From positions 1-64,000 of the forward strand of contig JAEXLD010000036.1 in the NCBI GenBank assembly GCA_023445445.1: DNA of 64,000 bases. Direction: 5' to 3'. The translations under genes and the position numbers were made by a program. Positions within the stretch are counted from its first letter, which is position 1. Each line of letters starts with the position of its first letter. Below are positions 8,907 through 19,088 of this stretch, piece after piece. The DNA comes from Bacillota bacterium (GTDB lineage: Bacteria > Bacillota > Clostridia > Clostridiales > Clostridiaceae). The notes below the pieces were generated by a model. It ran no database searches and was not told where the DNA came from. It saw nothing but the letters and a program-made list of their open reading frames with translations.

Positions 8907-11900
8907 TTAAATATTTTTGGTTAAATTATCTAATATTTCTTTGAATAAACCTAATATTTCTTCCTTTTTCACCTCAGAAATTCTAACTCCGAAGTATGGT
9001 TTTTCTCCAAACATTAAGAATAATTTATTCTTATAATTTTCTAATAAATATTTATATATCTTATTAAGATTAGTAGTTCCATCTGCAAATATAAATTTAA
9101 TTTCCTTCGGAGTTTCTTTAATTTCCTCTATTGAAAGAATTTTTGCTCTACTCTTAATATATGCTATATCCATTAAATTATAAACCGGCTCTGGAATTTC
9201 TGAATATCTATCTTCAAGTTCTGATTTAATATCCATATAATCATCTAAGCTCTCTATAGCTGCAATTTTCTTATATATTTCTATCTTTTGAATTTCGTCT
9301 TCTATATAAGTACCTGGAATATAAGCATCTACTTTTATATCTACTGTTGTTTCAATAGGTTCCTTTTCTATTTCACCTTTAATTATCTTAATAGTGTCTT
9401 CTAACATTCTGCAGTATAAATCATATCCTATAGCTGCCATATGACCATGTTGTGCTGATCCCATCATATTACCAGCCCCTCTGATTTCTAAGTCTCTCAT
9501 AGCTATTTTGAAACCAGAACCAAGCTCTGTAAAGTCTTTAAGAGCCTTCAGTCTCTTTTCTGCAACTTCAGTTAGAATCTTATCTTTAGTATACATAAAG
9601 TAAGCATATGCTATTCTATTAGATCTACCTACTCTACCTCTTAATTGATAAAGCTGAGATAATCCCATTTTATCTGAATCATGAATTATCATAGTATTAA
9701 CATTTGGAATATCTATTCCTGTTTCTATTATAGTTGTACACACTAAAACGTCATAATCTCTATTCATAAAGCTTACCATTTCAGTTTCTAACTGTCTTTC
9801 TGTCATTTGCCCATGAATAATTCCGATTTTACATTCAGGAATTAAATCCGATAAATACTTAGCCATATTTTCTATGCTTTCTACTCTATTATAAACATAA
9901 TAAACTTGGCCTCCCCTATTTACCTCCCTTAATACAGCATCTCTAACTAACTGGTCATTTTGTTCTACTACATAGGTTTGTATAGGGTATCTTTCTTCTG
10001 GAGGAGTTTCTATTACAGAAATATCTCTAGCTCCTGTTAGTGACATATGGAGAGTTCTTGGTATTGGTGTAGCACTTAATGTTAATACATCAACATTTTT
10101 CTTTAAATTTTTAATTTTTTCTTTTTGTGCAACTCCAAATCTTTGCTCTTCATCAATTATTAATAATCCTAAGTCTTTAAAAACTATATCTTTGGATACT
10201 AATCTATGAGTACCAATTAGTATATCTACATTTCCTTCCTTAGCAGCTTGAAGTGTTGCTTTTTGCTCTTTAGCACTTCTAAATCTACTTATCATATCTA
10301 TCTTTACAGGGAAATCTGAAAATCTCTTAAGCATATTCTTATAATGTTGCTCTGCTAATATAGTAGTTGGCACTAAGAAAGCAACTTGTTTTCCATCCAT
10401 AACAGCTTTAAAGGCAGCTCTAACAGCGACTTCTGTTTTACCATAACCAACATCACCACAAAGAAGTCTATCCATTGGCTTATCTGATTCCATATCCTTC
10501 TTAATTTCTTCAAGAGATGTTAATTGGTCTGGTGTTTCCTCAAATGGGAATTCATCTTCAAATTGCCTTTGCCATTCTGTATCTTTGTTATATTTATATC
10601 CCTTTAATGTCGCTCTAGTTGCATATAGCTTAACTAAATCCTGTGCAATTTCATTTATAGATTTTCTAACTTTAGCCTTAGCCTTACTCCATTCAGCACT
10701 ACCTAGCTTATTTACCTTAGGAGTTTTTCCTTCTGAACCTATATATTTTTGAACTAAATCTAATTGGTCAACAGGAACATAAAGCTTATCTCCTTTATCA
10801 TAAACTATATCTAGGTAATCTCTTTTATGACCACCTACTTCAATTTGCTTTATACCCTTGTAAACACCTACACCATGATTAGCATGAACAACATAATCTC
10901 CCAATTTAAGTTCAGCAAAGCTTTTTATTTTACCTATTCCCTTTTTATTAGCGTTTCTTTTGGATATTTTTCTTTTAGCTTCACCAAATACATCTTTATC
11001 AGAAATAACACATAGCTTTAACTCAGGATATTCAAAACCTTTTAAAAGATTTCCAAAGGTAATAACTACTTCTCCTAGTTCTATAGAGCTTACATCATCC
11101 CTATATACGCTTTCAATTTCTCTATCTCTTAGTGTATTAACTAGTCTTTCCCCTCTTGGCCTTGTACCTGATAATATTATTGTTTTATATCCCTTAGACT
11201 TTTTATCCTTTATATCTTCTATTAATAAATCTAATTGACCTTGGTAACTATTTAATGTTATAGAATTTAATAAGTATTTTCTATTAGGGCTTAATATCTT
11301 ACTATTAATATCAAATACATCTAAAGTAATTGCCTTTTGTAACTCTAATTTTTCAATTAATTCTTCTTGATTTAACAATAAATTAATCTGTGAAGGTAAT
11401 ATTCCTCCTCTTTGAAGAAAGGCTTCATAATTTTCTTTAAATTCAAAGTAAGAACTCTCTATCTTTCCTTCACATTTTTTCAAGTCATCAATTACATATA
11501 TATAATTTTTTACATAGTCAAAAAAGCTATCTGTCCTTTCATAAAAGTAAGGCAAATAACTATCTACTGTTTCAAAAGTTAAAGTTTCACTTAAAGATTC
11601 CACATTAGCTTTAACTATGGCCTCAAGCTTCTCTATTCTTTCATCCTTAGATTTTCCCTTAGATTTGATTTCTTCAAATTCCTTTAAAATATTTTCTTTT
11701 CCTCTATTTAATGCTTCATCATCTAAAATAACTTCTTTAGCTGGAAAAATTTCCATGAAGTCAACCTTTTCAATACTCCTTTGTGATTCTGTATTAAAAG
11801 TTCTTATTGAATCTATAGTATCTCCAAAAAGTTCTATTCTATATGGATAAGTTGATATAGGTGGAAATACATCTAATATTCCTCCCCTTAAAGAAAATTC

Positions 11901-12416
11901 TCCTTTTCCTTCAACAGCCTCAACTCTTTCATAACCACATTCTAAAAGTTTCTTGGATAAATCTTTAAAATCTACTTCATCATCTACACTTAAAGTTATA
12001 TTATATTTATTAAATAGCTCTTTAGGTGTATAAACTGATGTTAAGGAGTCTATTGACGTAACTATTATCTTTTTATTATTATTTAAGATTTCTTTAATTA
12101 CCTTTAATCTTGCCCACCTTAAATCTCCCGAAATAGCATCTATGTTATAAAAAACTACTTCCTTTGCTGGAAAGTAATAAATATCATTAGTATAAAAACT
12201 CAAATCTTCATATAAATTTTTCGCTTCCATATCATTATTAGTTAAAATAATCATAGGAGAATCTATTTCTTCATAAATACCAAATATGCTATAACTTTTA
12301 CCCGAATCAGATAGTCCATTTATATTTATAGGAAATTTATCTGTCTTTATACTAGCTATTATTTCATTAAAAGTTGAGTTTTCACTTAAAGGTTGTAATA
12401 CCCCCTTTAATCTCAT
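8907..12416 (-). CDS. mfd: Transcription-repair coupling factor Mfd
   Basis: The product has 1169 residues, full length for the family. Order: UvrB-like N-terminal module; RNA polymerase-interacting domain around 500-560 (GDYVVHANHGVGVYKGI); RecG-type translocase with Walker A GDVGYGKT near 655 and DEEQ near 755; and the C-terminal TRCF domain. Mfd removes stalled RNA polymerase and recruits UvrA. It lies 18 nt after pth and is probably co-transcribed. The fin (yabK) gene found between pth and mfd in Bacillus is absent. Confidence 0.97.
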   Translation of the reverse strand: MRLKGVLQPLSENSTFNEIIASIKTDKFPININGLSDSGKSYSIFGIYEEIDSPMIILTNNDMEAKNLYEDLSFYTNDIYYFPAKEVVFYNIDAISGDLRWARLKVIKEILNNNKKIIVTSIDSLTSVYTPKELFNKYNITLSVDDEVDFKDLSKKLLECGYERVEAVEGKGEFSLRGGILDVFPPISTYPYRIELFGDTIDSIRTFNTESQRSIEKVDFMEIFPAKEVILDDEALNRGKENILKEFEEIKSKGKSKDERIEKLEAIVKANVESLSETLTFETVDSYLPYFYERTDSFFDYVKNYIYVIDDLKKCEGKIESSYFEFKENYEAFLQRGGILPSQINLLLNQEELIEKLELQKAITLDVFDINSKILSPNRKYLLNSITLNSYQGQLDLLIEDIKDKKSKGYKTIILSGTRPRGERLVNTLRDREIESVYRDDVSSIELGEVVITFGNLLKGFEYPELKLCVISDKDVFGEAKRKISKRNANKKGIGKIKSFAELKLGDYVVHANHGVGVYKGIKQIEVGGHKRDYLDIVYDKGDKLYVPVDQLDLVQKYIGSEGKTPKVNKLGSAEWSKAKAKVRKSINEIAQDLVKLYATRATLKGYKYNKDTEWQRQFEDEFPFEETPDQLTSLEEIKKDMESDKPMDRLLCGDVGYGKTEVAVRAAFKAVMDGKQVAFLVPTTILAEQHYKNMLKRFSDFPVKIDMISRFRSAKEQKATLQAAKEGNVDILIGTHRLVSKDIVFKDLGLLIIDEEQRFGVAQKEKIKNLKKNVDVLTLSATPIPRTLHMSLTGARDISVIETPPEERYPIQTYVVEQNDQLVRDAVLREVNRGGQVYYVYNRVESIENMAKYLSDLIPECKIGIIHGQMTERQLETEMVSFMNRDYDVLVCTTIIETGIDIPNVNTMIIHDSDKMGLSQLYQLRGRVGRSNRIAYAYFMYTKDKILTEVAEKRLKALKDFTELGSGFKIAMRDLEIRGAGNMMGSAQHGHMAAIGYDLYCRMLEDTIKIIKGEIEKEPIETTVDIKVDAYIPGTYIEDEIQKIEIYKKIAAIESLDDYMDIKSELEDRYSEIPEPVYNLMDIAYIKSRAKILSIEEIKETPKEIKFIFADGTTNLNKIYKYLLENYKNKLFLMFGEKPYFGVRISEVKKEEILGLFKEILDNLTKNI

Positions 12417-12434
12417 TAAAATACACCATCCTTA

Positions 12435-13010
12435 TTACTCATTTTTTGACAGCTTAAATCCATTTAACTCATTCATGGCTGCTTTTGCTCCATTTTTTAT
12501 TATTATTTCTACTGCCTTAATTGATGCCTCAATAACTTCTTTTAGATCTTGTTCCTCTTCTTTATTAAATCTTCCCAAAACATGAGAAACTAAATCACCT
12601 TTAGGTTGTCCTACACCAATTTTAATTCTTGGAAAAACATCTGTGCTCATATTAGCAATTATACTTTTTATTCCATTATGGCCACCAGCGCTTCCTTTTT
12701 CTCTTATTCTTAACTTACCTATTTCTAAGCTTATATCATCATATATAACTATAATATTATTATTATCAATTTTATAAAAATTAATTACTTCTCTAATACT
12801 TTCTCCACTTAAGTTCATATATGTAGTAGGTTTTAGTAAAATAACCTTATTACCTTCTATAAAACCCTCTCCAAATACACCTTTAAACTTTGATTTATTT
12901 AATTCTATACTATATTTTCTTCCTAGAGAATCTATAGCTTCAAAACCTATATTATGTCTAGTTCCATCATACTCCTTACCTGGATTTCCTAGACCTACAA
13001 TTAAAAACAT
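12435..13010 (-). CDS. pth: Peptidyl-tRNA hydrolase
   Basis: The product has 191 residues with the Pth signature FLIVGLGNPGKEYDGTRHNIGF (catalytic His in TRHNIG), KPTTYMNLSG and GSAGGHNGIKSI. It cleaves peptidyl-tRNA released during translation and is essential in bacteria (SpoVC in Bacillus). The ATG at 13010 matches the family N-terminus. It is followed closely by mfd. Confidence 0.97.
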   Translation of the reverse strand: MFLIVGLGNPGKEYDGTRHNIGFEAIDSLGRKYSIELNKSKFKGVFGEGFIEGNKVILLKPTTYMNLSGESIREVINFYKIDNNNIIVIYDDISLEIGKLRIREKGSAGGHNGIKSIIANMSTDVFPRIKIGVGQPKGDLVSHVLGRFNKEEEQDLKEVIEASIKAVEIIIKNGAKAAMNELNGFKLSKNE

Positions 13011-13088
13011 AGTAACTCGTCCTCCTAATGCATCTTTACATATTTTATATTATACTAGTTTTTTACAATAATAAAAGGCTTTTAAAAA

Positions 13089-13116
13089 AATAGCAACACT
13101 CCCTAAGGTTGCTATT
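13089..13116 (-). terminator. Intrinsic terminator of the two-component/HtrA-like operon
   Basis: The stem AATAGCAAC against GTTGCTATT has a 10-nt loop and is followed by TTTTTTTAAAA on the minus strand. It overlaps the stop codon of the HtrA-like gene. Confidence 0.82.
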
Positions 13117-14257
13117 TATTAATATTACTTAATACTATATCCATTTCTATAATATCTCCAGACCTCATTACCTTACAAGTTACAGTATCTCCATTATCTT
13201 TACTTTTAAGCCTATCTAATACTTGGTTAATATCATTAACTTTTTCACCATTAATTTCAATTATTATATCAGTTGGTCTTAAGCCTTCTTTATATGAATT
13301 TCCGTTTTTATTTACTCTAGTAATATATAACCCAAAATCCCCTTCAATATTATTAACTTTAATAAATTCTCCTTCACTTACTCCTAATATACTCTTTATC
13401 TCATTTGTAGTGGTTATAACTTCCTCTACTGAATCTAAATCTACAACATAGTAAAGTCCATGAATATTCATAATATCATTTATTTTTTTACTAGCTATTC
13501 CTATAAATTCGCCCTTTAAATTACTTATTATTCCTCCAGTATTAAAGGAATTTATTGGAGTATTGACCTCAAACAAATTATATATTTTCTCACTTCCCTT
13601 AAGTTGCCTATTTGAAGATGTAATAATACCTGGAATTAAATTATCTATATATTCATCTGAAGTTGAATTACTAATTAACAGGACTTTTTCTCCTTCTATT
13701 ATTTCATCCCTAGCTGCAAACTTTATTGGTGTTAAGGATTCTTCACTATTAACCTTTAGTATAGTTATATCAGTGTCTTCATTAGTAAAAACTATATCTG
13801 CTTTTATAGGCTCTGAATTAACAAAGGATAGCTTAACGTATATTTCTTTTAAATCCTTTATCATTGAATAATTTGTTATTATTTTTCCACTATCCTGAAT
13901 TATTATTCCAGTCAAATTTCCCTCTATATACTTATTTTCTTTTAAAGCCTCTTTACTTCCTGCCACAGTAACTAAAGAGTTTTTTACATTTTCTACAGCA
14001 TTATAGTAATTGTCATTACTATTATAATTTAGTATCTTCTTGTCATTACTATCTAATAAATCCTTATATTTATAATTAAAAATTACAATAAATAATATTA
14101 AGCTTATAGAAATTGCAAAAATAATAAACATTAAGGCTTTTAATAATCTTAGAATCCTATACCTTAATTTTCTTTTCATAAACTTTATTGAAGGAGTATT
14201 ATTTTCTTGAAAATTATCTTTGCTTTTATTATCCTCTCTACTCATAGTCCTTAACAT
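13112..14257 (-). CDS. HtrA/DegP-like membrane protein with degenerate protease site and PDZ domain
   Basis: The product has up to 381 residues: a cytoplasmic N-terminus, one membrane helix (about 41-62), a trypsin-like fold (about 85-280) and a PDZ domain (about 295-378, with NGNSYKEGLRPTDIIIEINGEKV). The layout is that of Gram-positive HtrA. However, where active HtrA has TNNHV this protein has TNYSM (Ser131 for His), and where GNSGG is expected it has FNTGG (Thr240 for Ser); only the Asp (161 or 163) may remain. It is therefore probably not a protease. The start could be 14257 or 14245. It is last in an operon with the response regulator and kinase. Confidence 0.8.
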   Translation of the reverse strand: MLRTMSREDNKSKDNFQENNTPSIKFMKRKLRYRILRLLKALMFIIFAISISLILFIVIFNYKYKDLLDSNDKKILNYNSNDNYYNAVENVKNSLVTVAGSKEALKENKYIEGNLTGIIIQDSGKIITNYSMIKDLKEIYVKLSFVNSEPIKADIVFTNEDTDITILKVNSEESLTPIKFAARDEIIEGEKVLLISNSTSDEYIDNLIPGIITSSNRQLKGSEKIYNLFEVNTPINSFNTGGIISNLKGEFIGIASKKINDIMNIHGLYYVVDLDSVEEVITTTNEIKSILGVSEGEFIKVNNIEGDFGLYITRVNKNGNSYKEGLRPTDIIIEINGEKVNDINQVLDRLKSKDNGDTVTCKVMRSGDIIEMDIVLSNINK

Positions 14258-14272
14258 CCCCTCAAAAGTTTT

Positions 14273-15691
14273 CTATTTAGTAGCTTTCTTTAATGTAAAT
14301 GTAAACTTAACACCTTTGCCTGGAACATTATTAATCCAAATATCCTGTTTATGTTGAGTTAAAATTAATCTTACTATAGGTAATCCTAAACCTGTACTTA
14401 TTTTATTTGTTCTAGACTTATCTATTTTATAAAATCTTTCCCAAACTTTATTTATATGTTCTTTCGGAATATTATCTCCTGTATTAAATATACTTACAAA
14501 AACCTTATCTGACTTAGCATAGGTTTCTATTTGTATTTTACCACCTTCATTGCCATACTTAATAGCATTTTCAATTAAATTTATTATTACTTGAATTATT
14601 CTATCTCTATCAGCAAAACAATATTGATAATCATCGCTAAATATAACTTCTACACTTATATTCTTTTCTTCAATTTTCCCCTGTAAATTTAATATACATA
14701 GGGTTACTATTTCATTAATATCCACTTTACCTATATCTAGCTTAAATTTACCTGATTCCATAGAGGATATATCTAAAAGATCTGTTACTAGCCTTGATAG
14801 TCTACTAACTTCATCATTAACTATATTTAAATAATAATTCTCTTTATCCCTTGGTATAACTCCATCTATAATTCCTGTAATAAAACCCTTTATAGATGTT
14901 ATTGGTGACCTTAATTCATGTGATACATTTGAAATAAACTCTCTTCTTGCTAAGTCTACCTTTTCTAAGGATTCTGCCATCATATTAAATGAATCAGCCA
15001 AATCTCCAATTTCATCATCTGATTTCATATATACTCTTTTTTCTACTTCTCCTTTTGCAAGCTTCCTTGCTGCATCATTAATTTCAGCTAAAGGATTTAT
15101 TAGTATTTTTTTTGCAAAATAATATGCTACTACATCAGATAATATTACTGCAATTATTACAGATATCCAGATTATATTATATAAATTAGGAAAACTTCTT
15201 TCTATATTATTTTCTAATAAAATAATTGTCCCATTAAAACCCCCATTACCAAAAAGAGGTACATAATGAGCCTTTACCTTCTTATTAAATTGATTTATAA
15301 AGTCATTTTCAATTGATGTATTTTCTTTTAATATTGCTAAATCTGAATCTTTTATATCTATTTTAGTATATTTTAAATATGATAGTCCTTCATCTGAAAC
15401 TTCATATACATAGCCTTGGCTATCTAGTATTATGGAATCCATCCTTACAGATAACTTAACTATCTTCATGGTATTAGTTAAATCTTTATAACTAGCTTCA
15501 TCATTATTATTTATGAATTTTGTTGTAGATTTCTCAATTATATCAATATAGTTACTTATAAGTTCCCTTTTTTCCTTAGAATATTCTTTATTTATGATTA
15601 TTGATAAAAATATTCCCACTAATATTAAAATAATTGTAGTAATAGATGAAAATGTAATTAAAAGTTTATATATTACACTTTTTCTTTTCAT
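14273..15691 (-). CDS. Membrane sensor histidine kinase
   Basis: The product has 472 residues. Two membrane helices (about 9-30 and 170-190) flank an extracellular sensor region; then HAMP (about 193-245), HisKA with the phospho-acceptor in FISNVSHELRSPITS, and HATPase_c with N-box VIINLIENAIKYG and G-boxes FNTGDNIP and STGLGLPIVRLI. It resembles the PhoR/ResE/CssS class. Its ATG immediately follows the stop of the upstream regulator (TAGATG), so translation is coupled. The HtrA-like gene follows 15 nt later. Confidence 0.9.
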   Translation of the reverse strand: MKRKSVIYKLLITFSSITTIILILVGIFLSIIINKEYSKEKRELISNYIDIIEKSTTKFINNNDEASYKDLTNTMKIVKLSVRMDSIILDSQGYVYEVSDEGLSYLKYTKIDIKDSDLAILKENTSIENDFINQFNKKVKAHYVPLFGNGGFNGTIILLENNIERSFPNLYNIIWISVIIAVILSDVVAYYFAKKILINPLAEINDAARKLAKGEVEKRVYMKSDDEIGDLADSFNMMAESLEKVDLARREFISNVSHELRSPITSIKGFITGIIDGVIPRDKENYYLNIVNDEVSRLSRLVTDLLDISSMESGKFKLDIGKVDINEIVTLCILNLQGKIEEKNISVEVIFSDDYQYCFADRDRIIQVIINLIENAIKYGNEGGKIQIETYAKSDKVFVSIFNTGDNIPKEHINKVWERFYKIDKSRTNKISTGLGLPIVRLILTQHKQDIWINNVPGKGVKFTFTLKKATK

Positions 15692-16378
15692 CTATTTCAC
15701 CTCGAATTTATATCCTACTCCCCAAACAGTTTCAATTTGCCAGTTTGCTCCACCATTTATTTTTTCTCTAAGTCTTTTGATATGAACATCTACTGTTCTG
15801 GAATCACCAGGATAATCGTAACCCCAAACTTCACACAGTAATTGCTCCCTTGTAAAAACTTTATTTTTATTTACCGCTAAATAATTTAAAAGTTCAAACT
15901 CTTTAGGTGGCATCTTTATTTCTTCTCCTCTGTACACAACATTATAAGAAGATGCATCTATCACTAAGTCTGGATAGTTAATAATTTCTGTACCCTTTTC
16001 ATCATAATTATATCTTCTCATAACAGCTTTTATTCTCGCCATCAGCTCTTTAGGTTCAAAAGGCTTAACAATATAATCATCAGCTCCCAGTTCTAATGCT
16101 AATACCTTATCAAAAGTATCACCTTTGGCTGTTAACATAATTACTGGAATTTCACTATTTTTTCTTATCCATTTTAACACTTCAATTCCATCCATATTAG
16201 GAATCATAATATCAAGTAGTATTATATCCGGCTTAAAGTCTAAGAATAAATTAATGGCTTCTTTACCACTATGACATATTCTAGTTTCATAACCTCCATT
16301 TAATAGATACATATTAATAACTTCGCATATATTTTCATCGTCATCTACAATTAATACCTTACCTAATTTATTATTCAT
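15692..16378 (-). CDS. OmpR/PhoB-family response regulator
   Basis: The product has 228 residues from the ATG at 16378, which has AAGGATGG upstream; an earlier ATG in frame is less likely. The receiver domain (KVLIVDDDENICEV; phospho-Asp in DIILLDIMIPNMDG; Lys in PFEPKEL) is followed by a winged helix (NKVFTREQLLCEVWGYDYPGDSRTVDVHIKRLREKI). It is the cognate partner of the adjacent kinase. Together with the HtrA-like protein the operon recalls CssRS-HtrA surface-stress systems, but the signal is not known. Confidence 0.92.
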   Translation of the reverse strand: MNNKLGKVLIVDDDENICEVINMYLLNGGYETRICHSGKEAINLFLDFKPDIILLDIMIPNMDGIEVLKWIRKNSEIPVIMLTAKGDTFDKVLALELGADDYIVKPFEPKELMARIKAVMRRYNYDEKGTEIINYPDLVIDASSYNVVYRGEEIKMPPKEFELLNYLAVNKNKVFTREQLLCEVWGYDYPGDSRTVDVHIKRLREKINGGANWQIETVWGVGYKFEVK

Positions 16379-16471
16379 AAATATAACACCATCCTTAAAA
16401 CTGTATAACAAATCAGCTTTCCACTAATTTTATTTGTTTCAAATTAAATACCACAATTAAATATAAATAGT

Positions 16472-16505
16472 AAGCCTCTAAAAAGTTTATGCTTCTTAGA
16501 GGCTT
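16472..16505 (-). terminator. Terminator hairpin downstream of prs
   Basis: A 10-bp stem, AAGCCTCTAA against TTAGAGGCTT, lies 16 nt beyond the prs stop. The T-run after it is weak on the minus strand and better on the plus strand. Confidence 0.6.
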
Positions 16506-16521
16506 TTTATCCAATTATGTA

Positions 16522-17484
16522 TTAAGCTTCAAATAATTTGCTTATTGGTTCATCATCATATATTCTCTTTATTGCTTCTGCAAATAGAGGAGCTACTGAT
16601 AATGCCTTGAATTTAATTAAATCTTCTTTATCTTCTGGAAGCTTTATAGTATTTAACATAACTAATTCTTCTATAGCTGAATTGTTTATTCTTTCAAAAG
16701 CTGGTCCAGATAAAACTCCATGAGTACAACATGCATAAACATTTTTAGCACCTAAATCCTTTAAAGCATTAGCTGCATTTGCAATAGTTCCTGCTGTGTC
16801 TATCATATCATCTATAAGAATACACTTTTTACCCTTTATATCTCCTATAATATTCATTATTTCTGATACGTTTGCTTTAGGTCTTCTCTTATCAATAATA
16901 GCTATTGGTGCATGTAATCTATCTGCAAATTTTCTAGCTCTTGTAACACTTCCTAAATCCGGTGAAACAACAACTACGTCATCATCCTCATCAAATCCTT
17001 TATCAACAAAATAACTTGCTAATATTGGTGATCCTAATAAATGGTCAACTGGTATATTAAAGTATCCTTGGATTTGAGCTGCATGTAAATCCATAGTTAA
17101 TACTCTGTGTGCACCTGCTGCTGTTAATAAATCTGCAACTAATTTTGCTGTAATAGGATCTCTAGACTTAGCTTTTCTATCTTGTCTAGCATATCCATAA
17201 TAAGGCATAACAACTGTAATTCTTCCAGCTGATGCTCTCTTAAATGCATCTATCATTATTAACAGTTCCATTAAATTATTATTTACTGGTGAGCTTGTTG
17301 ATTGAACTACAAATACATCCGCCCCTCTTACTGTTTCTCCGATATCAACTGATATTTCACCATCACTAAATGTTGAAACTTTTGCCTTACCTAGTGGTAA
17401 TCCTAAAATGTCAGCAATTTCTTTAGCTAATTCTGGATGTGAGTTTCCAGTAAATATTTTTATATTTTTTCCATGGGTTATCAT
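16522..17484 (-). CDS. prs: Ribose-phosphate pyrophosphokinase
   Basis: The product has 320 residues with the family segments IKIFTGNSHPELAKEIA, the flexible-loop region YYGYARQDRKAKSRDPI, the metal-binding DLHAAQIQGYF, and the PRPP-binding KKCILIDDMIDTAGTI. It makes PRPP from ribose 5-phosphate and ATP for nucleotide, His and Trp synthesis. It lies 49 nt after glmU, the conserved gcaD-prs pairing of Firmicutes. Confidence 0.97.
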   Translation of the reverse strand: MITHGKNIKIFTGNSHPELAKEIADILGLPLGKAKVSTFSDGEISVDIGETVRGADVFVVQSTSSPVNNNLMELLIMIDAFKRASAGRITVVMPYYGYARQDRKAKSRDPITAKLVADLLTAAGAHRVLTMDLHAAQIQGYFNIPVDHLLGSPILASYFVDKGFDEDDDVVVVSPDLGSVTRARKFADRLHAPIAIIDKRRPKANVSEIMNIIGDIKGKKCILIDDMIDTAGTIANAANALKDLGAKNVYACCTHGVLSGPAFERINNSAIEELVMLNTIKLPEDKEDLIKFKALSVAPLFAEAIKRIYDDEPISKLFEA

Positions 17485-17533
17485 TGTATGAAGACCTCCT
17501 TAATATTTTTAACACTTTTGTTTATCTAAATAA

Positions 17534-18904
17534 CTATTTGTTAGTAAGACCTTTTTTGGCTACCCAACCTTCTATATTCCTTTGTTTAGCTCTTGCAACA
17601 GCAAGTTCCCCTTCTTTTACGTCATTTACTATGGTTGAGCCTGCTGCAATATATGTGTTGTCTTCTACTATAACTGGTGATACTAAGTTTGTATTGCAAC
17701 CTATAAAACTATTATTTCCTATTACCGTTGTATTTTTCTTCTTACCATCATAGTTTACAACTACTGTTCCACATCCAAAATTACAATGTTCCCCAACTTT
17801 TGCATCTCCTATATATGTTAAATGAGATACCTTTGTATTATTTCCTATAGTTGATTTTTTAATTTCAACGAAATCCCCTATTCTAGCATCATTTCCTATT
17901 ACAGATTCTGGTCTTATATATGCAAATGGGCCAACAGTAGTTCTTTCCCCAATTTTACTGTCAATTATTACAGAAGATTGTATTTCAACTTCATTATCTA
18001 TTATACTGTTTGAAATTCTTGAGTTAGAATATATCATAACTCCTTCCCCAATCTTAGTATTACCCTCAATTACATTTCCAGGATATATTATAGTATCTCT
18101 TCCTATTTCTACATCATCTCCTATATATGTAGAATTAGGATCTATTAATGTAACTCCATTTTCCATGTGCATTTTGTTAATTCTTCTTCTTAATATTTCC
18201 TCTGCTTCTGCTAATTGAACTCTAGAATTAACTCCTATAGTTTCTTCGTAATCTATTGATACTGCACCTACTTTTTCATTTTCATCCTTTAATATTCCTA
18301 TAACATCTGTTAAGTAGTATTCTCCTTGACTATTATCATTAGATAACTTCTCAAGAGAGCTTAATAACTTTTCGATATCAAAGCAATAAATTGCAGCATT
18401 CATTTCCTTTATTTTTAATTCTTCTTCAGTACAATCCTTATGTTCAACAATCTTTAATACTTCATTACCTTCTCTAACTATTCTTCCATACCCTGTTGGA
18501 TCTTCAACTATGGAAGATAGTAATGTAGCAGAATTATTATTCTCCATATGGTTATTAAATAAAGTTTCAATAGTTTCAGGCTTGATTAAAGGAGCATCAC
18601 CAGCAAAAATACCTACGATTCCTTTTTTATCTTTTAAGAAATCAATAGCACATTTTACAGCATGCCCAGTTCCTAGTTGCTCTTCTTGTAATGAATAACT
18701 AATATTTCTTGAAGCAGTTTTTTCTTTTACTAACTCTGCTCCCTTTCCTATAATTACATTTATATCATCTATTTTAGCTTTTCTCATTGTATCTATAACA
18801 TGATTAACCATTTCTTTACCGCATACTTTGTGTAAAACCTTTGGTAAATTAGATTTTATCCTTGTTCCCTGTCCTGCTGCTAAAATCAATGCACATTTAT
18901 ACAT
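17534..18904 (-). CDS. glmU: Bifunctional GlmU (N-acetylglucosamine-1-P uridyltransferase / glucosamine-1-P acetyltransferase)
   Basis: The product has 456 residues, starting at 18904 where GAGGTGA lies 5 nt before the ATG. The N-terminal uridyltransferase has LAAGQGTRIKSNLPKVLH and EQLGTGHAVKCA. The C-terminal part is a left-handed beta-helix of hexapeptide repeats (from about 250) with the acetyltransferase segment RPESVIGNDARIGDFVEIKK. It makes UDP-GlcNAc for wall synthesis. The spoVG-glmU-prs order matches Bacillus. Confidence 0.97.
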   Translation of the reverse strand: MYKCALILAAGQGTRIKSNLPKVLHKVCGKEMVNHVIDTMRKAKIDDINVIIGKGAELVKEKTASRNISYSLQEEQLGTGHAVKCAIDFLKDKKGIVGIFAGDAPLIKPETIETLFNNHMENNNSATLLSSIVEDPTGYGRIVREGNEVLKIVEHKDCTEEELKIKEMNAAIYCFDIEKLLSSLEKLSNDNSQGEYYLTDVIGILKDENEKVGAVSIDYEETIGVNSRVQLAEAEEILRRRINKMHMENGVTLIDPNSTYIGDDVEIGRDTIIYPGNVIEGNTKIGEGVMIYSNSRISNSIIDNEVEIQSSVIIDSKIGERTTVGPFAYIRPESVIGNDARIGDFVEIKKSTIGNNTKVSHLTYIGDAKVGEHCNFGCGTVVVNYDGKKKNTTVIGNNSFIGCNTNLVSPVIVEDNTYIAAGSTIVNDVKEGELAVARAKQRNIEGWVAKKGLTNK

Positions 18905-19048
18905 AAAGCTCACCTCACTATATAATGTTAAGGACAAATTTTAACTTTTCATTAAAAACGTTCGTAAACATCTCATTATATTATATTGTATTGATGTTAG
19001 TATTTCAACCTTAATTATACCATATATATTCCTTAATTCTTCACAAAA

Positions 19049-19074
19049 AAATAAAAGGGATATCCCTTTTATTT
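19049..19074 (-). terminator. Intrinsic terminator after spoVG
   Basis: A 12-bp stem, AAATAAAAGGGA against TCCCTTTTATTT, with a two-base loop, is followed by T residues on the minus strand, 15 nt beyond the spoVG stop. Confidence 0.85.
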
Positions 19075-19088
19075 TTAGTTAGTTACTA

